Positions 24,674 to 34,000 of a stretch of DNA of 64,000 nt are shown here, piece after piece; the stretch's first letter is position 1; the number at the start of each line of letters is the position of its first letter. The notes beneath the pieces were generated by a model. The model worked only from the letters and a program-made list of their open reading frames with translations, was not told the origin of the DNA and ran no database searches. The translations under genes and the position numbers were made by a program. This DNA comes from a virus, in the IMG/VR virus record IMGVR_UViG_3300017719_000004, positions 18,644-82,643 of that record; one strand, written 5' to 3'.

Positions 24674-24903
24674 ACATACCCTCCCCAGGTTTTCCAGAAG
24701 TCTAAAAAGTAAAAGTTAATCTCACTTATAGTTCCATTAGGTGCTTCTTCATTCTCAGTCTCAGACCACTTTTTACAGAATCTAGAAATATCATCTGAAG
24801 CCATTACATGATTTACGCCAAACATTCTAGAGAATGCACTCATAGCAAAATCATAACGCAGTTTAATGTGCCGTTCCATTTCCATCATAATCATCGCTTT
24901 CAT
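24670..24903 (-). CDS. 77-residue hypothetical helical protein
   Basis: From the chosen ATG at 24903 the protein begins MKAMIMMEMERHIKLRYDFA and continues MSAFSRMFGVNHVMASDDIS, ending FWKTWGGYV. The frame is open to an ATG at 24996, but that extension exactly covers a 45-residue membrane protein in another frame and looks like its shadow. GGGGAGAAA lies upstream of 24903. Several nearby in-frame Met codons make the exact start uncertain. The protein looks amphipathic and soluble. No family is recognised. Confidence 0.5.
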   Translation of the reverse strand: MKAMIMMEMERHIKLRYDFAMSAFSRMFGVNHVMASDDISRFCKKWSETENEEAPNGTISEINFYFLDFWKTWGGYV

Positions 24904-25000
24904 AATAAAAATTTTCTCCCCGATACAATGCGAAGAATACTGTCGATAATACAAATGGGATTGAAATCCACAGTAATATGTGTCCGAATAATCCACTCAT
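24863..25000 (-). CDS. 45-residue single-span membrane protein
   Basis: The ORF begins MSGLFGHILLWISIPFVLST and has one hydrophobic segment, about residues 5-27, then an acidic tail YYESDDYDGNGTAH. The ATG overlaps the stop of the 63-residue gene (ATGA at 25000-24997), the same coupling as its neighbours. Size and layout recall small thylakoid or cell-envelope subunits, but I cannot match it to a known one. Confidence 0.55.
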   Translation of the reverse strand: MSGLFGHILLWISIPFVLSTVFFALYRGENFYYESDDYDGNGTAH

Positions 25001-25188
25001 AGCTTTAATTCTAACCAAGGTAATAGTGGTGGTATTATGCCTATAAGTCTAAGGAGACCCTCAGCAAATAAAGCGAGAACAACCCAACCAACACACATAG
25101 AAATAATTGAAGCATTACGGTTGTGTCTACGAATTGCGTCATCGATCATCCCCTGACATTGTTCTTTTGTTATGTAACTTTTGGACAT
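24997..25188 (-). CDS. 63-residue membrane protein after plastocyanin
   Basis: The protein has a charged N-terminal helix (MSKSYITKEQCQGMIDDAIR) followed by a hydrophobic stretch from about 28 to 60 (ISMCVGWVVLALFAEGLLRL, IGIIPPLLPWL) that may make one long or two short spans. It starts directly after the plastocyanin stop without a gap, so the two are probably co-transcribed. The function is unknown. Confidence 0.6.
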   Translation of the reverse strand: MSKSYITKEQCQGMIDDAIRRHNRNASIISMCVGWVVLALFAEGLLRLIGIIPPLLPWLELKL

Positions 25189-25512
25189 TTACTCCACATG
25201 AATTACGCCTGTCATGCCTGCACCTTGGTGAGGACCACAGAAGAAATTATAGTCACCTTTATCGGCAAATACAACATCTTGTGATTCGCCAGGAGCAAAC
25301 AGTAGTGCTTCTCTTGAAAGATCCGCACGACCTTCGACAATAATGTTATGAGGAGGTAGAGCCTCATTAACAAAATGAACTGTGTCACCTGCAGAGATTG
25401 TGATCTCATTCGGTTCAAATACTAAGTTTCCACCAGCACCCATAGAGACATCAACTGCCCATGCAGGAATAGCAAAAAAGAATGTAACTAGAAAGAAACA
25501 AATAGCTCTCAT
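25189..25512 (-). CDS. petE: Plastocyanin
   Basis: A 107-residue type I copper protein. A signal peptide (MRAICFFLVTFFFAIPAWA, probable cleavage after residue 19) would send it to the thylakoid lumen or periplasm. All four copper ligands are present: H55 in ALPPHNIIVE, C92 and H95 in FCGPHQ, and M100 in GAGMTG. Plastocyanin carries electrons from cytochrome b6f to photosystem I or a terminal oxidase; cyanophage versions are thought to keep host electron flow going during infection. It lies in an island of small membrane proteins between gp16 and gp17. No strong Shine-Dalgarno precedes the ATG. Confidence 0.94.
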   Translation of the reverse strand: MRAICFFLVTFFFAIPAWAVDVSMGAGGNLVFEPNEITISAGDTVHFVNEALPPHNIIVEGRADLSREALLFAPGESQDVVFADKGDYNFFCGPHQGAGMTGVIHVE

Positions 25513-25583
25513 TGAGTATTATGCAACTGTACTATCTAGCACATTCTTAGTAGTTTATTCCTAAAATTATTAGGGTTTCAGAA

Positions 25584-25883
25584 CTAAAAACCCATCTCCT
25601 CTCCGAAGTCTCTCATCTTCTCCATAGACTCTCTTTTCTCTTTAATTGCACCAGCAATAAATCCCGCTCTATATTCCCAAGTAGTTCCACCTTCTATTCC
25701 TTTCGATGGATTGATACAAGTGCCATCACCTAGTTTATTGCAAACAAGACCAGCAAGATCTAATTCACTGCCTTCGTTAGCAGTTCCTCTCCAGATATGA
25801 TTTCCATTGATCCAAGTAGCACCACATTTAGGACATTCTTTTCTCTCAAGTTTTAGATTTGACAGCTCCTTATTATCAGACAT
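25584..25883 (-). CDS. 99-residue hypothetical with CPKCG motif
   Basis: A soluble protein with one C-P-K-C-G knuckle at about 17-21 and two further Cys (LVCNKLGDGTCINPS) that could complete a zinc site. The middle contains WRGTANEGSELDLAGLVCNK and the C-terminus is a charged helix. Similar proteins occur in cyanophages near plastocyanin-type genes; no function is known to me. It overlaps the upstream membrane-protein gene by 8 bases. Confidence 0.6.
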   Translation of the reverse strand: MSDNKELSNLKLERKECPKCGATWINGNHIWRGTANEGSELDLAGLVCNKLGDGTCINPSKGIEGGTTWEYRAGFIAGAIKEKRESMEKMRDFGEEMGF

Positions 25884-26070
25884 TGTTGTCCCTCCGGGTA
25901 AAAAATCCCAATTCTTTTTCTAACTTTCTTTTCATAAAATATAGTCTTACTTTTATAAATGCATATCTGATAGTAAGATCAATATAATGGATTAGCTTCA
26001 TCGTTTCCTCTATGCCCCCATAGGCAATGAGTAAAACGAAACATGCTACTAGTAGATAAAATCCTATCAT
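25876..26070 (-). CDS. 64-residue single-span membrane protein
   Basis: The protein begins MIGFYLLVACFVLLIAYGGI, an N-terminal transmembrane segment or uncleaved signal anchor, followed by a strongly basic helix (IKVRLYFMKRKLEKELGFFT). The layout of an N-terminal anchor plus basic cytoplasmic tail suggests inner- or thylakoid-membrane attachment. A TCTAAATA element lies 32 bases upstream. The function is unknown. Confidence 0.6.
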   Translation of the reverse strand: MIGFYLLVACFVLLIAYGGIEETMKLIHYIDLTIRYAFIKVRLYFMKRKLEKELGFFTRRDNNV

Positions 26071-26102
26071 AAGAAAGTATCAATACTATACCATTATACG
26101 GT

Positions 26103-26110
26103 TATTTAGA
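26103..26110 (-). promoter_or_regulatory. Late-promoter-like TCTAAATA before the 64-residue gene
   Basis: A minus-strand TCTAAATA lies 32 bases before the ATG of the 64-residue membrane protein and could serve the unit that includes plastocyanin. A GTATAAT also occurs between them (near 26090). Confidence 0.4.
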
Positions 26111-26139
26111 GGCACTTGTCCATACATCAAAAGTTTTTA

Positions 26140-27027
26140 TCAGCATTTCCACTTTCTTAGTGCTAGAGCTTTACGAGTAGGTTCACCGTTAGGTTTCTTC
26201 ATTGCACCTTTCATGCCGCCCATACGAGCGCAGAAGGATCTTTTTCTAGGACCACCTTCAGGTTGAGGTGCTTTGAGATCACTGCCAGGATTCTCACGCT
26301 CATAAGACTTACGGCCCTTTTCATTCAGACCACCTTTTTTATTCTTACCTTCACTGCGTTGCCATGCAGCAGACTTTTCTTCAATATTCTCACCTTCATG
26401 CTCGACAGATTGATTGAGCATTTGATTAGTCATCTTATCAATTCTCATCTTTCTATCACCAAGCTTGCCAGCAAGTCCTTGATTGCCAGTGGGACCCTTA
26501 ACTTGTTTCTTAGCAAGTGGGTTTTTAATATCTAGATTTGGGTGACCAATATATCCGTCTCCAGGTTTTCCACCAACAAATTCATTAACAAGACCCTCTT
26601 CTACTTTCTGAGAGACATTCTTAATAGCAAATGCATCCCAATAATCAGGACCATAAGCACACTCTTCTCTAACTTCCATCTTCTCACACTTAGGACAGAA
26701 TCTCATATCTGTCTCCTCAATCAACTCACCTTCCGGTTGATATCCAGCCATTTGTGTGGATGGTTTCTTTTGAGCTAAAGGAAGTTGTGGTCCAGATTTC
26801 TTTAAGAACGCATCCCTTTCATTGGGATTAGTTGTACTCTTTCCTTTATTATAAATCTTACTACCTTTCATAGCACCTTTGTGCCCTGGTCCGATAGTAA
26901 AACTTCCCTCTGTAATTTTTACAGAAGAATCGTCAACTTTAGGAGATTCAAAATCCCCTGTAGTTGACGGTTTCTTTTTCTTTGCTTCTGTTAGAAAGTT
27001 AGAAATATCGGAATATGACAGTGACAT
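26140..27027 (-). CDS. DUF6321-like protein
   Basis: A 295-residue basic protein. The C-terminal 70 residues (SAAWQRSEGKNKKGGLNEKG, ERENPGSDLKAPQPEGGPRK, RSFCARMGGMKGAMKKPNGE, TRKALALRKWKC) match the DUF6321 pattern found in many marine phages. A CPKCEKMEVREEC block near 110-122 may bind zinc. The rest is low-complexity Lys/Gly/Pro-rich sequence, probably disordered. The function is not established. A CCTAAATA element lies 28 bases upstream of the ATG. Confidence 0.7.
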   Translation of the reverse strand: MSLSYSDISNFLTEAKKKKPSTTGDFESPKVDDSSVKITEGSFTIGPGHKGAMKGSKIYNKGKSTTNPNERDAFLKKSGPQLPLAQKKPSTQMAGYQPEGELIEETDMRFCPKCEKMEVREECAYGPDYWDAFAIKNVSQKVEEGLVNEFVGGKPGDGYIGHPNLDIKNPLAKKQVKGPTGNQGLAGKLGDRKMRIDKMTNQMLNQSVEHEGENIEEKSAAWQRSEGKNKKGGLNEKGRKSYERENPGSDLKAPQPEGGPRKRSFCARMGGMKGAMKKPNGEPTRKALALRKWKC

Positions 27028-27054
27028 GCCTAAAACTATAGAACCATGATTCTA

Positions 27055-27339
27055 TTATTTAGGTTTATCCTCTGTCTTATCCAATGTAGGTGCTTGTTTT
27101 GATTCTTCCTTCTTCTTAGAAGGCATGACACCGAAAGTCGCTAGCGTTCCTGTGAAGACGCTGGCGATAAAAGTCGGATCGATATTTTTCTGAGGAACAC
27201 CAGGAACAGTTACATAATTAAGAGTCAGAATTGCTGCTGACCATCCAAGAATAATAACTCGGACGAGAGTTGATACACCCTCATCCGCCCACTCAAATTT
27301 GTTTTCCTTTTTGGCTTCCTCTTTCTTTGGGGTTTCCAT
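27055..27339 (-). CDS. 94-residue membrane protein, possible holin
   Basis: A protein with charged Lys/Glu-rich termini and two hydrophobic segments, about 24-45 (LVRVIILGWSAAILTLNYVT) and 55-72 (PTFIASVFTGTLATFGVM). Two short spans with charged ends fit a small holin, and the neighbouring genes are late, but there is no lysis gene next to it to support that. It is otherwise of unknown function. An AATAAATA element lies 21 bases before the ATG. Confidence 0.6.
   Translation of the reverse strand: METPKKEEAKKENKFEWADEGVSTLVRVIILGWSAAILTLNYVTVPGVPQKNIDPTFIASVFTGTLATFGVMPSKKKEESKQAPTLDKTEDKPK
27056..27063 (-). promoter_or_regulatory. Late-promoter-like CCTAAATA before the DUF6321-like gene
   Basis: A minus-strand CCTAAATA covers the stop codon of the 94-residue gene and lies 28 bases before the next ATG. 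Confidence 0.4.
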
Positions 27340-27359
27340 AAGTAAAGAGTTAGGCTCTT

Positions 27360-27566
27360 TTATTTATTTTCAGAAAAGTTATATTCCATTAGCATAGCAA
27401 AATATTTTTCTTTCATTTCCCAAAGAAATTCTTGCTCCTCTATCGGTCTGGCAGGAGATCCTGGCCACATCTTTATAGAGTAATCTAAATGATTATACAT
27501 CATACGAACTTCATCAATACCAATATTGACACTGCAATACCACTCGTCAGGATCTAATCCTCTCAC
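27360..27566 (-). CDS. 68-residue hypothetical protein after gp16
   Basis: A soluble protein (MRGLDPDEWYCSVNIGIDEV, later WPGSPARPIEEQEFLWEMKE) with a helical C-terminus. The ATG overlaps the gp16 stop by 4 bases (ATGA), so it is translated with the small terminase. It occupies the place where gp17 follows in T4. No family is recognised. Confidence 0.6.
   Translation of the reverse strand: MRGLDPDEWYCSVNIGIDEVRMMYNHLDYSIKMWPGSPARPIEEQEFLWEMKEKYFAMLMEYNFSENK
27361..27368 (-). promoter_or_regulatory. Late-promoter-like AATAAATA before the 94-residue gene
   Basis: A minus-strand AATAAATA lies 21 bases before the ATG of the 94-residue membrane protein, at the end of the 68-residue gene. Confidence 0.35.
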
Positions 27567-27970
27567 TTGCTTTTATTCATTTCTTTTAACATTTTTTGTA
27601 GTTCCGCAGTACTACCTACAAACATAGCATTGTTTGTGACATTGGTTGTACCCTTTACTTCTTCTTTTACTTCCTTAATATCTTTCTGAAGCTTCATTAA
27701 TTTGTCAGTATTATCTGCCACATTTTTGAGTAATTGCCCTGCAACCTCATATGCCCTAGGAGACTGAGTTTCTTCAGCAAGCTCCATAATACCATTCAAT
27801 GCTTCTTGACCCTTTTCTATCAAAGAGTATAAGTTTGCTCTGGTGTAGTCATAATCTTTATCAGTATCGCTTTTTGTTAAACGATCTGGTTTCTCCTTTT
27901 TACTAGGAGTTACATCAATAGTTTCACTAGTTGTATTTAATGATGCATCTATCTCGCTAAAATTATTCAT
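27563..27970 (-). CDS. 16: gp16 terminase small subunit
   Basis: A 135-residue protein (T4 gp16 is 164). The disordered N-terminus leads into the characteristic YTRANLYSLIEKGQEALNGI and AYEVAGQLLKNVADNTDKLM helices of T4-type small terminases. gp16 recognises concatemer DNA and regulates the gp17 ATPase and nuclease. It lies directly after gp15 with an ATGA overlap, as part of the neck/packaging chain; gp17 is not next to it. Confidence 0.88.
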   Translation of the reverse strand: MNNFSEIDASLNTTSETIDVTPSKKEKPDRLTKSDTDKDYDYTRANLYSLIEKGQEALNGIMELAEETQSPRAYEVAGQLLKNVADNTDKLMKLQKDIKEVKEEVKGTTNVTNNAMFVGSTAELQKMLKEMNKSK

Positions 27971-28767
27971 ACATCCTCTTGTCTAGTAGGACTGTATACT
28001 TTACCATCATCAAAGAAAGTAGTAGTCTCATTGAATCCAAAATCATCATCTGCATCCGCATCAATTGGATCAGGAGTGACAGTATACCTTACCTCGCGCT
28101 TGGCAGTTTGTGTATCAGTATCAGAGTAGTAATCCAATTGTACTTTCTTGATAAGTCCGTCTGTACTTTCTGCAATAGGACCGAATAGATATGTCTTAGC
28201 ACTAAAGTTTAGTGTATAAATCAGAACTCTTCTTGTAGAAAAATCCCCCTCATACTCATCAGTAAATGAAATATTTTCTAATATAATAGGGATATCTCTT
28301 TTTTCTCCAATTGAATTGATCAAGTCTACAGTAATATTAAATGATGGTTGGAAGAATGGAAGAATCTGCTCTACAATTTGTAAAGCATCGTCATTCAACT
28401 TTGTCATAATATTCAGTTCAAACCCAACATTATATGGAACTGGTAAAAATACTTTCTTTACCCGATCTTGATTATCAATAGCTTTAAATGTCTTTGTTAC
28501 GGAAGTTTTCCTACTCGGGTCATAAGAAAGACTTGACATCTCAAAAGACATTCTGGGTAGAGTAATAGCAGTTGCTTTTGCTAACTCTTGTTGTTGCTGT
28601 AACTTAGCAAGAAATTTAGACCTAGGACCATATCCTAAAGGAACTTTAATATCGCTAATAGTATTTCCGCCTTTGTCTTCTTTTTGAATGTGAATGTCGT
28701 TAAATAATGTTCCGAAAGACACAACTGTCTTGCGGAGAATTTCGTGATAAAAATAAGTGCCTAACAT
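27967..28767 (-). CDS. 15: gp15 tail completion and sheath stabiliser
   Basis: A 266-residue protein matching T4 gp15 (272). It has the conserved N-terminus MLGTYFYHEILRKTVVSFGT, FNDIHIQKEDKGG, the Arg/Ser block LGYGPRSKFLAKL, and ENISFTDEYEGDFSTRRVLI. gp15 caps the tail and docks it to the neck. Its ATG shares one base with the gp14 stop. Confidence 0.94.
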   Translation of the reverse strand: MLGTYFYHEILRKTVVSFGTLFNDIHIQKEDKGGNTISDIKVPLGYGPRSKFLAKLQQQQELAKATAITLPRMSFEMSSLSYDPSRKTSVTKTFKAIDNQDRVKKVFLPVPYNVGFELNIMTKLNDDALQIVEQILPFFQPSFNITVDLINSIGEKRDIPIILENISFTDEYEGDFSTRRVLIYTLNFSAKTYLFGPIAESTDGLIKKVQLDYYSDTDTQTAKREVRYTVTPDPIDADADDDFGFNETTTFFDDGKVYSPTRQEDV

Positions 28768-30197
28768 CAGAAGTTGCCAAAGGGATTACGCTCAGTGAAG
28801 TCAAGGATACCATCTGCTTCACTTTCAATTTCGTCATTGAAAGTAAATGTGCTTGTAGTATCAATTCCAGTATGATTTAGAATTTGATATCTAGCAGACG
28901 ATGCAGTTCCTGTAATAAACTCACCAGGGTAGAACACACCATTATTTATTGAGATTTCTAACTTTCGGTCAGTTACATTAAATGCTCTCACATATCCTTC
29001 AGTTCCAGACTCGGATCCGACTACTCTTTCGTTGAAGAAATATGTTCCAACTCCAAGAGAAAGAGGATCTCCAATCGTAATTAATGGAGCTTGTTCGTAC
29101 CCAGATCCAGCATTTGTTAGGAAGATTCTACTTAGACTATCCCCGTCTAAAATTGAGATAGCAGTAGCTTGTACCTGACCGGGTTTACTACCAACGGTTG
29201 CACCAGTAGTTCCGATAGCAACATTTGCCGGATGTTGAATACTAATTAACGGTGGACTTACATAATTTGTTCCAAGATCTGTAATACGGATTGAGGTAAT
29301 ACCGCTGTTTGTAAGAGATGCTGTTGCAGCTGCACCTACACCAGGACCACCAAATGTAAATGCCGGTGATTCTGTATATGCAAATCCGGGGTTTTGTAGG
29401 ACTACCTGATCAATAGAATATAAACCGGACCTTTCGGTTGTGAATGCAAAGGCACCTGCTCTAGATGAAGTAACACCAGCAGGAGAGGGTTCGATAGTGA
29501 CACTGGGTGCGCTAGTATAACCGTATCCATCATCGTTCAGGAAAATTTGTCCTAATGCTCCTTGACTAGCGAAGGAATCAACAACCGCTATGGCTGTTGA
29601 ACCAATGCCTGCCAAAACGACAGTACTGGTCTCACCTTCTTCCATCGCTCTCTCATCAAGACTAGATATTCCGGTATCAACATACTCATCTTCATAGCGA
29701 AACAGTTCGCATTGAAGTTCGTAGATATAATTTTTGCCTAGTTGATAGAATGGGTTTTCAAATTCTACATGTTTAATTTCAAATATTCTTTCTCCCAAAG
29801 GGAAATAAATTAAATCTCCTTCTTTAGGTCTCTCACCAAAAATAATATCTGTGCCAGCATTTTTGGCATTATGGGTTACAACAAATGGAGCAATAAAATC
29901 TTCATATCTTTCTCTGGAAACTGTGAGAGTAATTTCGTTTTGAAGATTAATGCCAAACTTGGACATGATATCACTACCTTTTGCATATCCCTCATAGTTA
30001 TTGAGATAAGCTTCTAAAATATATGCGTCATTAAATTTAGATGACTGAACTTCTCCGAGCACATCATCAGTGATAATCATTTTTCTTGGAATGTAATAAC
30101 AATCCAATCCGAACATTTTTAAGTGTTCATCAATAAGTTGTTGAACAAGGCTCTGCTCGTTTGGAGATCCTTGAAGAAAAAACGGATTTAGTGCCAT
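28767..30197 (-). CDS. 14: gp14 neck protein with C-terminal repeat insertion
   Basis: A 476-residue neck protein, much longer than T4 gp14 (256). Residues 1-190 are the gp14 core (MALNPFFLQGSPNEQSLVQQ, GLDCYYIPRKMI, then the GERPKEGDLIYFPLGERIFE block). Residues about 215-376 hold four Gly-Tyr repeats of the form G-x-G-Y-x3-5-P followed by alternating hydrophobics: DGYGYTSAPSVTI, PGFAYTESPAF, LGTNYVSPPLISI and AGSGYEQAPLITI. Residues about 377-476 (from GVGTYFFNERVVGSESGTEG to FTERNPFGNF) look like the end of the core. The repeat block therefore seems inserted. gp14 with gp13 forms the connector between portal and tail. Confidence 0.93.
   Translation of the reverse strand: MALNPFFLQGSPNEQSLVQQLIDEHLKMFGLDCYYIPRKMIITDDVLGEVQSSKFNDAYILEAYLNNYEGYAKGSDIMSKFGINLQNEITLTVSRERYEDFIAPFVVTHNAKNAGTDIIFGERPKEGDLIYFPLGERIFEIKHVEFENPFYQLGKNYIYELQCELFRYEDEYVDTGISSLDERAMEEGETSTVVLAGIGSTAIAVVDSFASQGALGQIFLNDDGYGYTSAPSVTIEPSPAGVTSSRAGAFAFTTERSGLYSIDQVVLQNPGFAYTESPAFTFGGPGVGAAATASLTNSGITSIRITDLGTNYVSPPLISIQHPANVAIGTTGATVGSKPGQVQATAISILDGDSLSRIFLTNAGSGYEQAPLITIGDPLSLGVGTYFFNERVVGSESGTEGYVRAFNVTDRKLEISINNGVFYPGEFITGTASSARYQILNHTGIDTTSTFTFNDEIESEADGILDFTERNPFGNF
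29070..29555 (-). repeat. Four Gly-Tyr repeats inside gp14
   Basis: Translated repeats begin at residues near 223, 269, 308 and 363 of gp14, spaced 39-55 residues apart. The shared core is Gly-x-Gly/Ala-Tyr-x3-5-Pro then a short strand. The same motif recurs in the 4046-, 2440- and 2260-residue proteins and in gp8. Confidence 0.6.
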
Positions 30198-31018
30198 TAC
30201 CCAATCAAATCAAGGGGTGGAAGTTCGTAGGTAGACAACATTCTATCTTCAATACGCTGCAATTCCATTACAGCATCTTCGTAAATTTGTCTGCCATTTA
30301 ATTCAATACCTCCAGGGAGTTTAACTCCTTGGAATTTAGTTAAGTTTGTACCCCACTGTTTCTTAACCAGTTGAGTAAAATACTTCTTTAAAAAAGAATC
30401 ATTGTATACGCCAGCATAATTTGCTGGGTCCATAATTCTTTGGCAGTCAATGATTATGTATGTACCTTCTGATACTGATCCCCAATCAACATCGAGATAC
30501 AAACGATTATTTCTTTTGTTATATCTAATCTGCTTGTTTGTTGAAAGTAAGAAATCAATATCTTCAATATATGTTTTAGTCATCGCATAACTGAGAAGAC
30601 CACTATATCCCAAATTAAAAGCTACATCATTTAAAAACAACTGATATTTAAAACTAAACATGTTGTTTGAGATAAAGCTAGAATCAAACAAAAATACTTT
30701 CTCAACTCCAAGGACCGAATCAGGTACACTCAGATAATTTGTGTTTTCCTCAAAGTCTCCAGATGTTGTAGTAGAAGTAGTAATACCAAGAGATTCGCCA
30801 GCACCTCTTGCTCTGCCTCTTTTGATGTCATCTTCTGAGACCTTATATTTGAGATAAACTCTTTCGACGCCATCAAAGTGACGCTCATAAAAAAGTTGCA
30901 GAGCATCATCTAATGCATCATCTACTTGCTCATCAGCTACATTTATTTCTAAGACGGGATATCCAAGTTGCCTTAAAGCGTAATCTTTTAGTCCGTCTCT
31001 AGTGGTTGGTTTTGCCAT
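30197..31018 (-). CDS. 13: gp13 neck protein
   Basis: A 273-residue head-completion/neck protein (T4 gp13 is 309). The N-terminus RDGLKDYALRQLGYPVLEIN, the acidic QVDDALDDALQLFYERHFDG and the C-terminal SFLKKYFTQLVKKQWGTNLT are the typical gp13 blocks. It binds the portal together with gp14. The ATG shares a base with the stop of the fibre-like gene. Confidence 0.94.
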   Translation of the reverse strand: MAKPTTRDGLKDYALRQLGYPVLEINVADEQVDDALDDALQLFYERHFDGVERVYLKYKVSEDDIKRGRARGAGESLGITTSTTTSGDFEENTNYLSVPDSVLGVEKVFLFDSSFISNNMFSFKYQLFLNDVAFNLGYSGLLSYAMTKTYIEDIDFLLSTNKQIRYNKRNNRLYLDVDWGSVSEGTYIIIDCQRIMDPANYAGVYNDSFLKKYFTQLVKKQWGTNLTKFQGVKLPGGIELNGRQIYEDAVMELQRIEDRMLSTYELPPLDLIG

Positions 31019-34000
31019 CAGAATGTACCTCCATCAACACTGTTAGACCAAATTGGAATGTTATTCTCATCTGTGGTTAGCATGTAATTGGAGGTTGTTA
31101 AGAATCCTACAGTGCTAAGACCACTAACCAGTCTTCCATCTGCTTCAAAGAACGCAACACCGTTAGGTCCGCTATATCCAATACCAGTTAATCCACCTTG
31201 ATCTGATCTGTAATAGAGACCGTCGCGGAATGTACCGTAACCGATTATGCTTAGATTATCTTGGACAGTTACCTGACCAGCAGCAGAATCAAGAACAAGT
31301 TCTCCAGTATTGGTATTTATTTTGGTTGAGGAAGAACCAGCACCAATTGTGACATCAGAGATCGTTGTTACACCAGTAACTCTAAAGTTGTTAGTGGTGA
31401 GAATGCCAGAGACATTGATGTTGATTGCTTCAATACCAGCAGAGCTGGTTACAATTCCTGTAAGAATTGTTCCTTGATCTACTGTCAGAGTGGAGTGGAT
31501 GTTTGCATTAGTAGCAACATCGATTGTTCCAGTCTGAGTTACGCCACGAATACTAGCACCAATTGCTAGTGTCTCGATCTTAATGCCGTTGTTATAGTAT
31601 AGAGTAACAGCACCATCAGCAGTAAAGTTGGCAAGAGTTTCGCCAGTGTACTTCTGAAGTTCTACCTGATTAGAACGGATTGCAAGGGTGCCAGTTCCAG
31701 AATCATCAATGTATGAATTGTCGCCATCATGATAGATGGAGAGATCATCATTATCACCGAAGTGTGCCTTTACATCATCCTTGAAGGAAACAATTCCAGT
31801 GAATACTGCGTTTGTGACAGCAATACCAGTAAGTTTTGCATCAAATGCATCAAGAGCTTCAGTATCAATTGTGGTAATCGTTGCAGCAGTACCGACAGTA
31901 TCTGTTACAGCAAGACCAGTAATGTTGACATCTTTAGCATCTAATGTCTCAATGTCAACCGTAGTGATGGTTGCGTAAGTACCGACCAGTGAAGTTACAA
32001 CACCAGCAGTGATCTTAGCGTCAACTGCGTCGATACTAAGATTGAAGTCAACTCTCTCAGCAAATGTAGATACGCCAGTTACATCGAGTCTCTCAAACTT
32101 AGCAGTGTCGAGGACATCAAGTCTCTGTCTAGGTGCAGCAGTGCCGATACCCAGCTTCTGATTAGCGTCAAGGCGCATGCCCTCAACATTATCAGTATTG
32201 AATCTGATAGTGCCGTTAGCACCTGAGTCATCCAGAGCGATAGAAGTATCGTTCTTCTGGAAAGAGTCAAGTTGGATAGTTGTCGCAGTCAGGATACCCA
32301 GGACATTGACATCACCAGTGATGTTGATTGAACCTGCACCAGCTGGATCAATATTAATATCACCAGATGTAGATTCAATATTATTTCCAGCAATCTGGAT
32401 GTTACCGAATGTACCACTTGTAGGAGTAACAGTGCTGCTGTTAGTTCCGTCAGTAATCTGAAGTGAAGAAAGTGCTTGGAGGCTAGTTACTTGTTGCGAG
32501 AACGATACTGTACCGTTTTCTTGATCAACGAAGAATGCATCTCCAACTCTGAAGTCTCCTCTCTGGTCAATACTGACGAATGATACATCACCGTTATTAA
32601 TTTCGGTAACTTCATTAGCTTGAATTGCTAAGTTAGGATCGTTAGAGAAGTCACCACCAGCACCAACATGATTGAAGTTGAGAGCAAACAGTCTCAGAGA
32701 TACGCCATCGCCATCAGCAATGACACCCTTCTGACCATACTCAATAGCACAACCAACGGAGCGCATGTCTGCACCAAACTGACTGTAATCAGCAAGGATA
32801 ACCTTGGTTGCAGTCCCGATACCACCACCCGCTTGAGTGATACGAATATCTTGATTGCGGATTACATTATCAGTGGTTGTAGTTACTCCACTAGCACCAT
32901 CAAAGTCAAGTAAAAGAACAGTGTCCTTGTCACCAGTGTGTGCAGCAGTAGGGGCAGTAAAGTTGGCAGTATATTTGGCAACTCCTCTTTCAATTCTGAA
33001 ATCGTCGATCCAACCAGTAACATTTTGACTTGCACCGTCGAAGTCGGCACCAATTACGATACCTTTAGATGCGCCATAGTTGGTGGTGTCAGAAGTCTTA
33101 ATGCCTCTCTGAGTACCATCAACAAACAATCTGGTGTCTGTACCGTCTCTAGCAAGTGCATAGTGCTTCCAGACTCCTGTAGCGATGCCTGCGCCAGATC
33201 CAGTAATAGCGGTGGTAGTACCAACCCGCATATCAACTTCACCAGCTGCCCGATACGCAAGACTAATACCTTCAGCATCTGTGCCATTATCTCTTAAATC
33301 AAAGAGAGTTGCGCTAGTCAGACCAGTTGTATTTGAATACGCCCAGAATTCAATTGTGAAATCTGTATTGGTGCCAAAACCAAGATCGCCGCTAGAAGGA
33401 GCACTGATAGAATCATTTGTTCCGTCAAGTGCTAAAGATGCAGTACCAAATTTCTTGACTGTAGTGTCTAGTTGAGCACCATCATTAAATGTAATAGCTT
33501 TAGCAGTTCTAGCTCCGAGAATTTCAAAACCAGTTTGCTTGCCAGTTACATTAAGATATGTTCCGTCGTAATCAGCAACAATAGCAGTTGCAATACCAGT
33601 TGTTCCGTCAGTATCAAAAACGGTAATTGTATTACCAACACCAACAGTTGTAATACCCGTCAGTCTCAGTCTAGTTTCACCAGCAGAAGATAAACCAACA
33701 GATCCAGATATGCCCTTAATACCTTCAGCAGCGAAGTATGAGAAGCAGTTCAGGTACTCAGAACGAGCACCGTTGGTCATGATCAGACCTTTACTGTTCG
33801 GTACAATGAAAGTAACTTCATTGAACAGGAATGCTGCCTCAAGTGATCCAACAGCTGCTTCAGAACCATCAATGTAAGCACCACCACCAGCTTTATATGA
33901 GGAAGGTGCAGAATCTGCAGAATTATAACCGTATGGGTCAGCAGTAGAAGTATTACTACCTTTGTTGAATACTGTTACGCGCTGAACATAAGGAGATCTG

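Noticed and set aside
25513-25583. Dedicated promoter or terminator around plastocyanin
   Set aside because: CCTAATAATTTTAGG is a weak inverted repeat without a U-run, and TTGCATAAT before the start lacks a convincing -35 or correctly spaced TG extension.
27344-27365. Hairpin AAAGAG-TTAGG-CTCTTT followed by a T-rich run on the plus strand
   Set aside because: It would terminate plus-strand transcription, but no plus-strand gene ends there, and the minus-strand version has no T-run.
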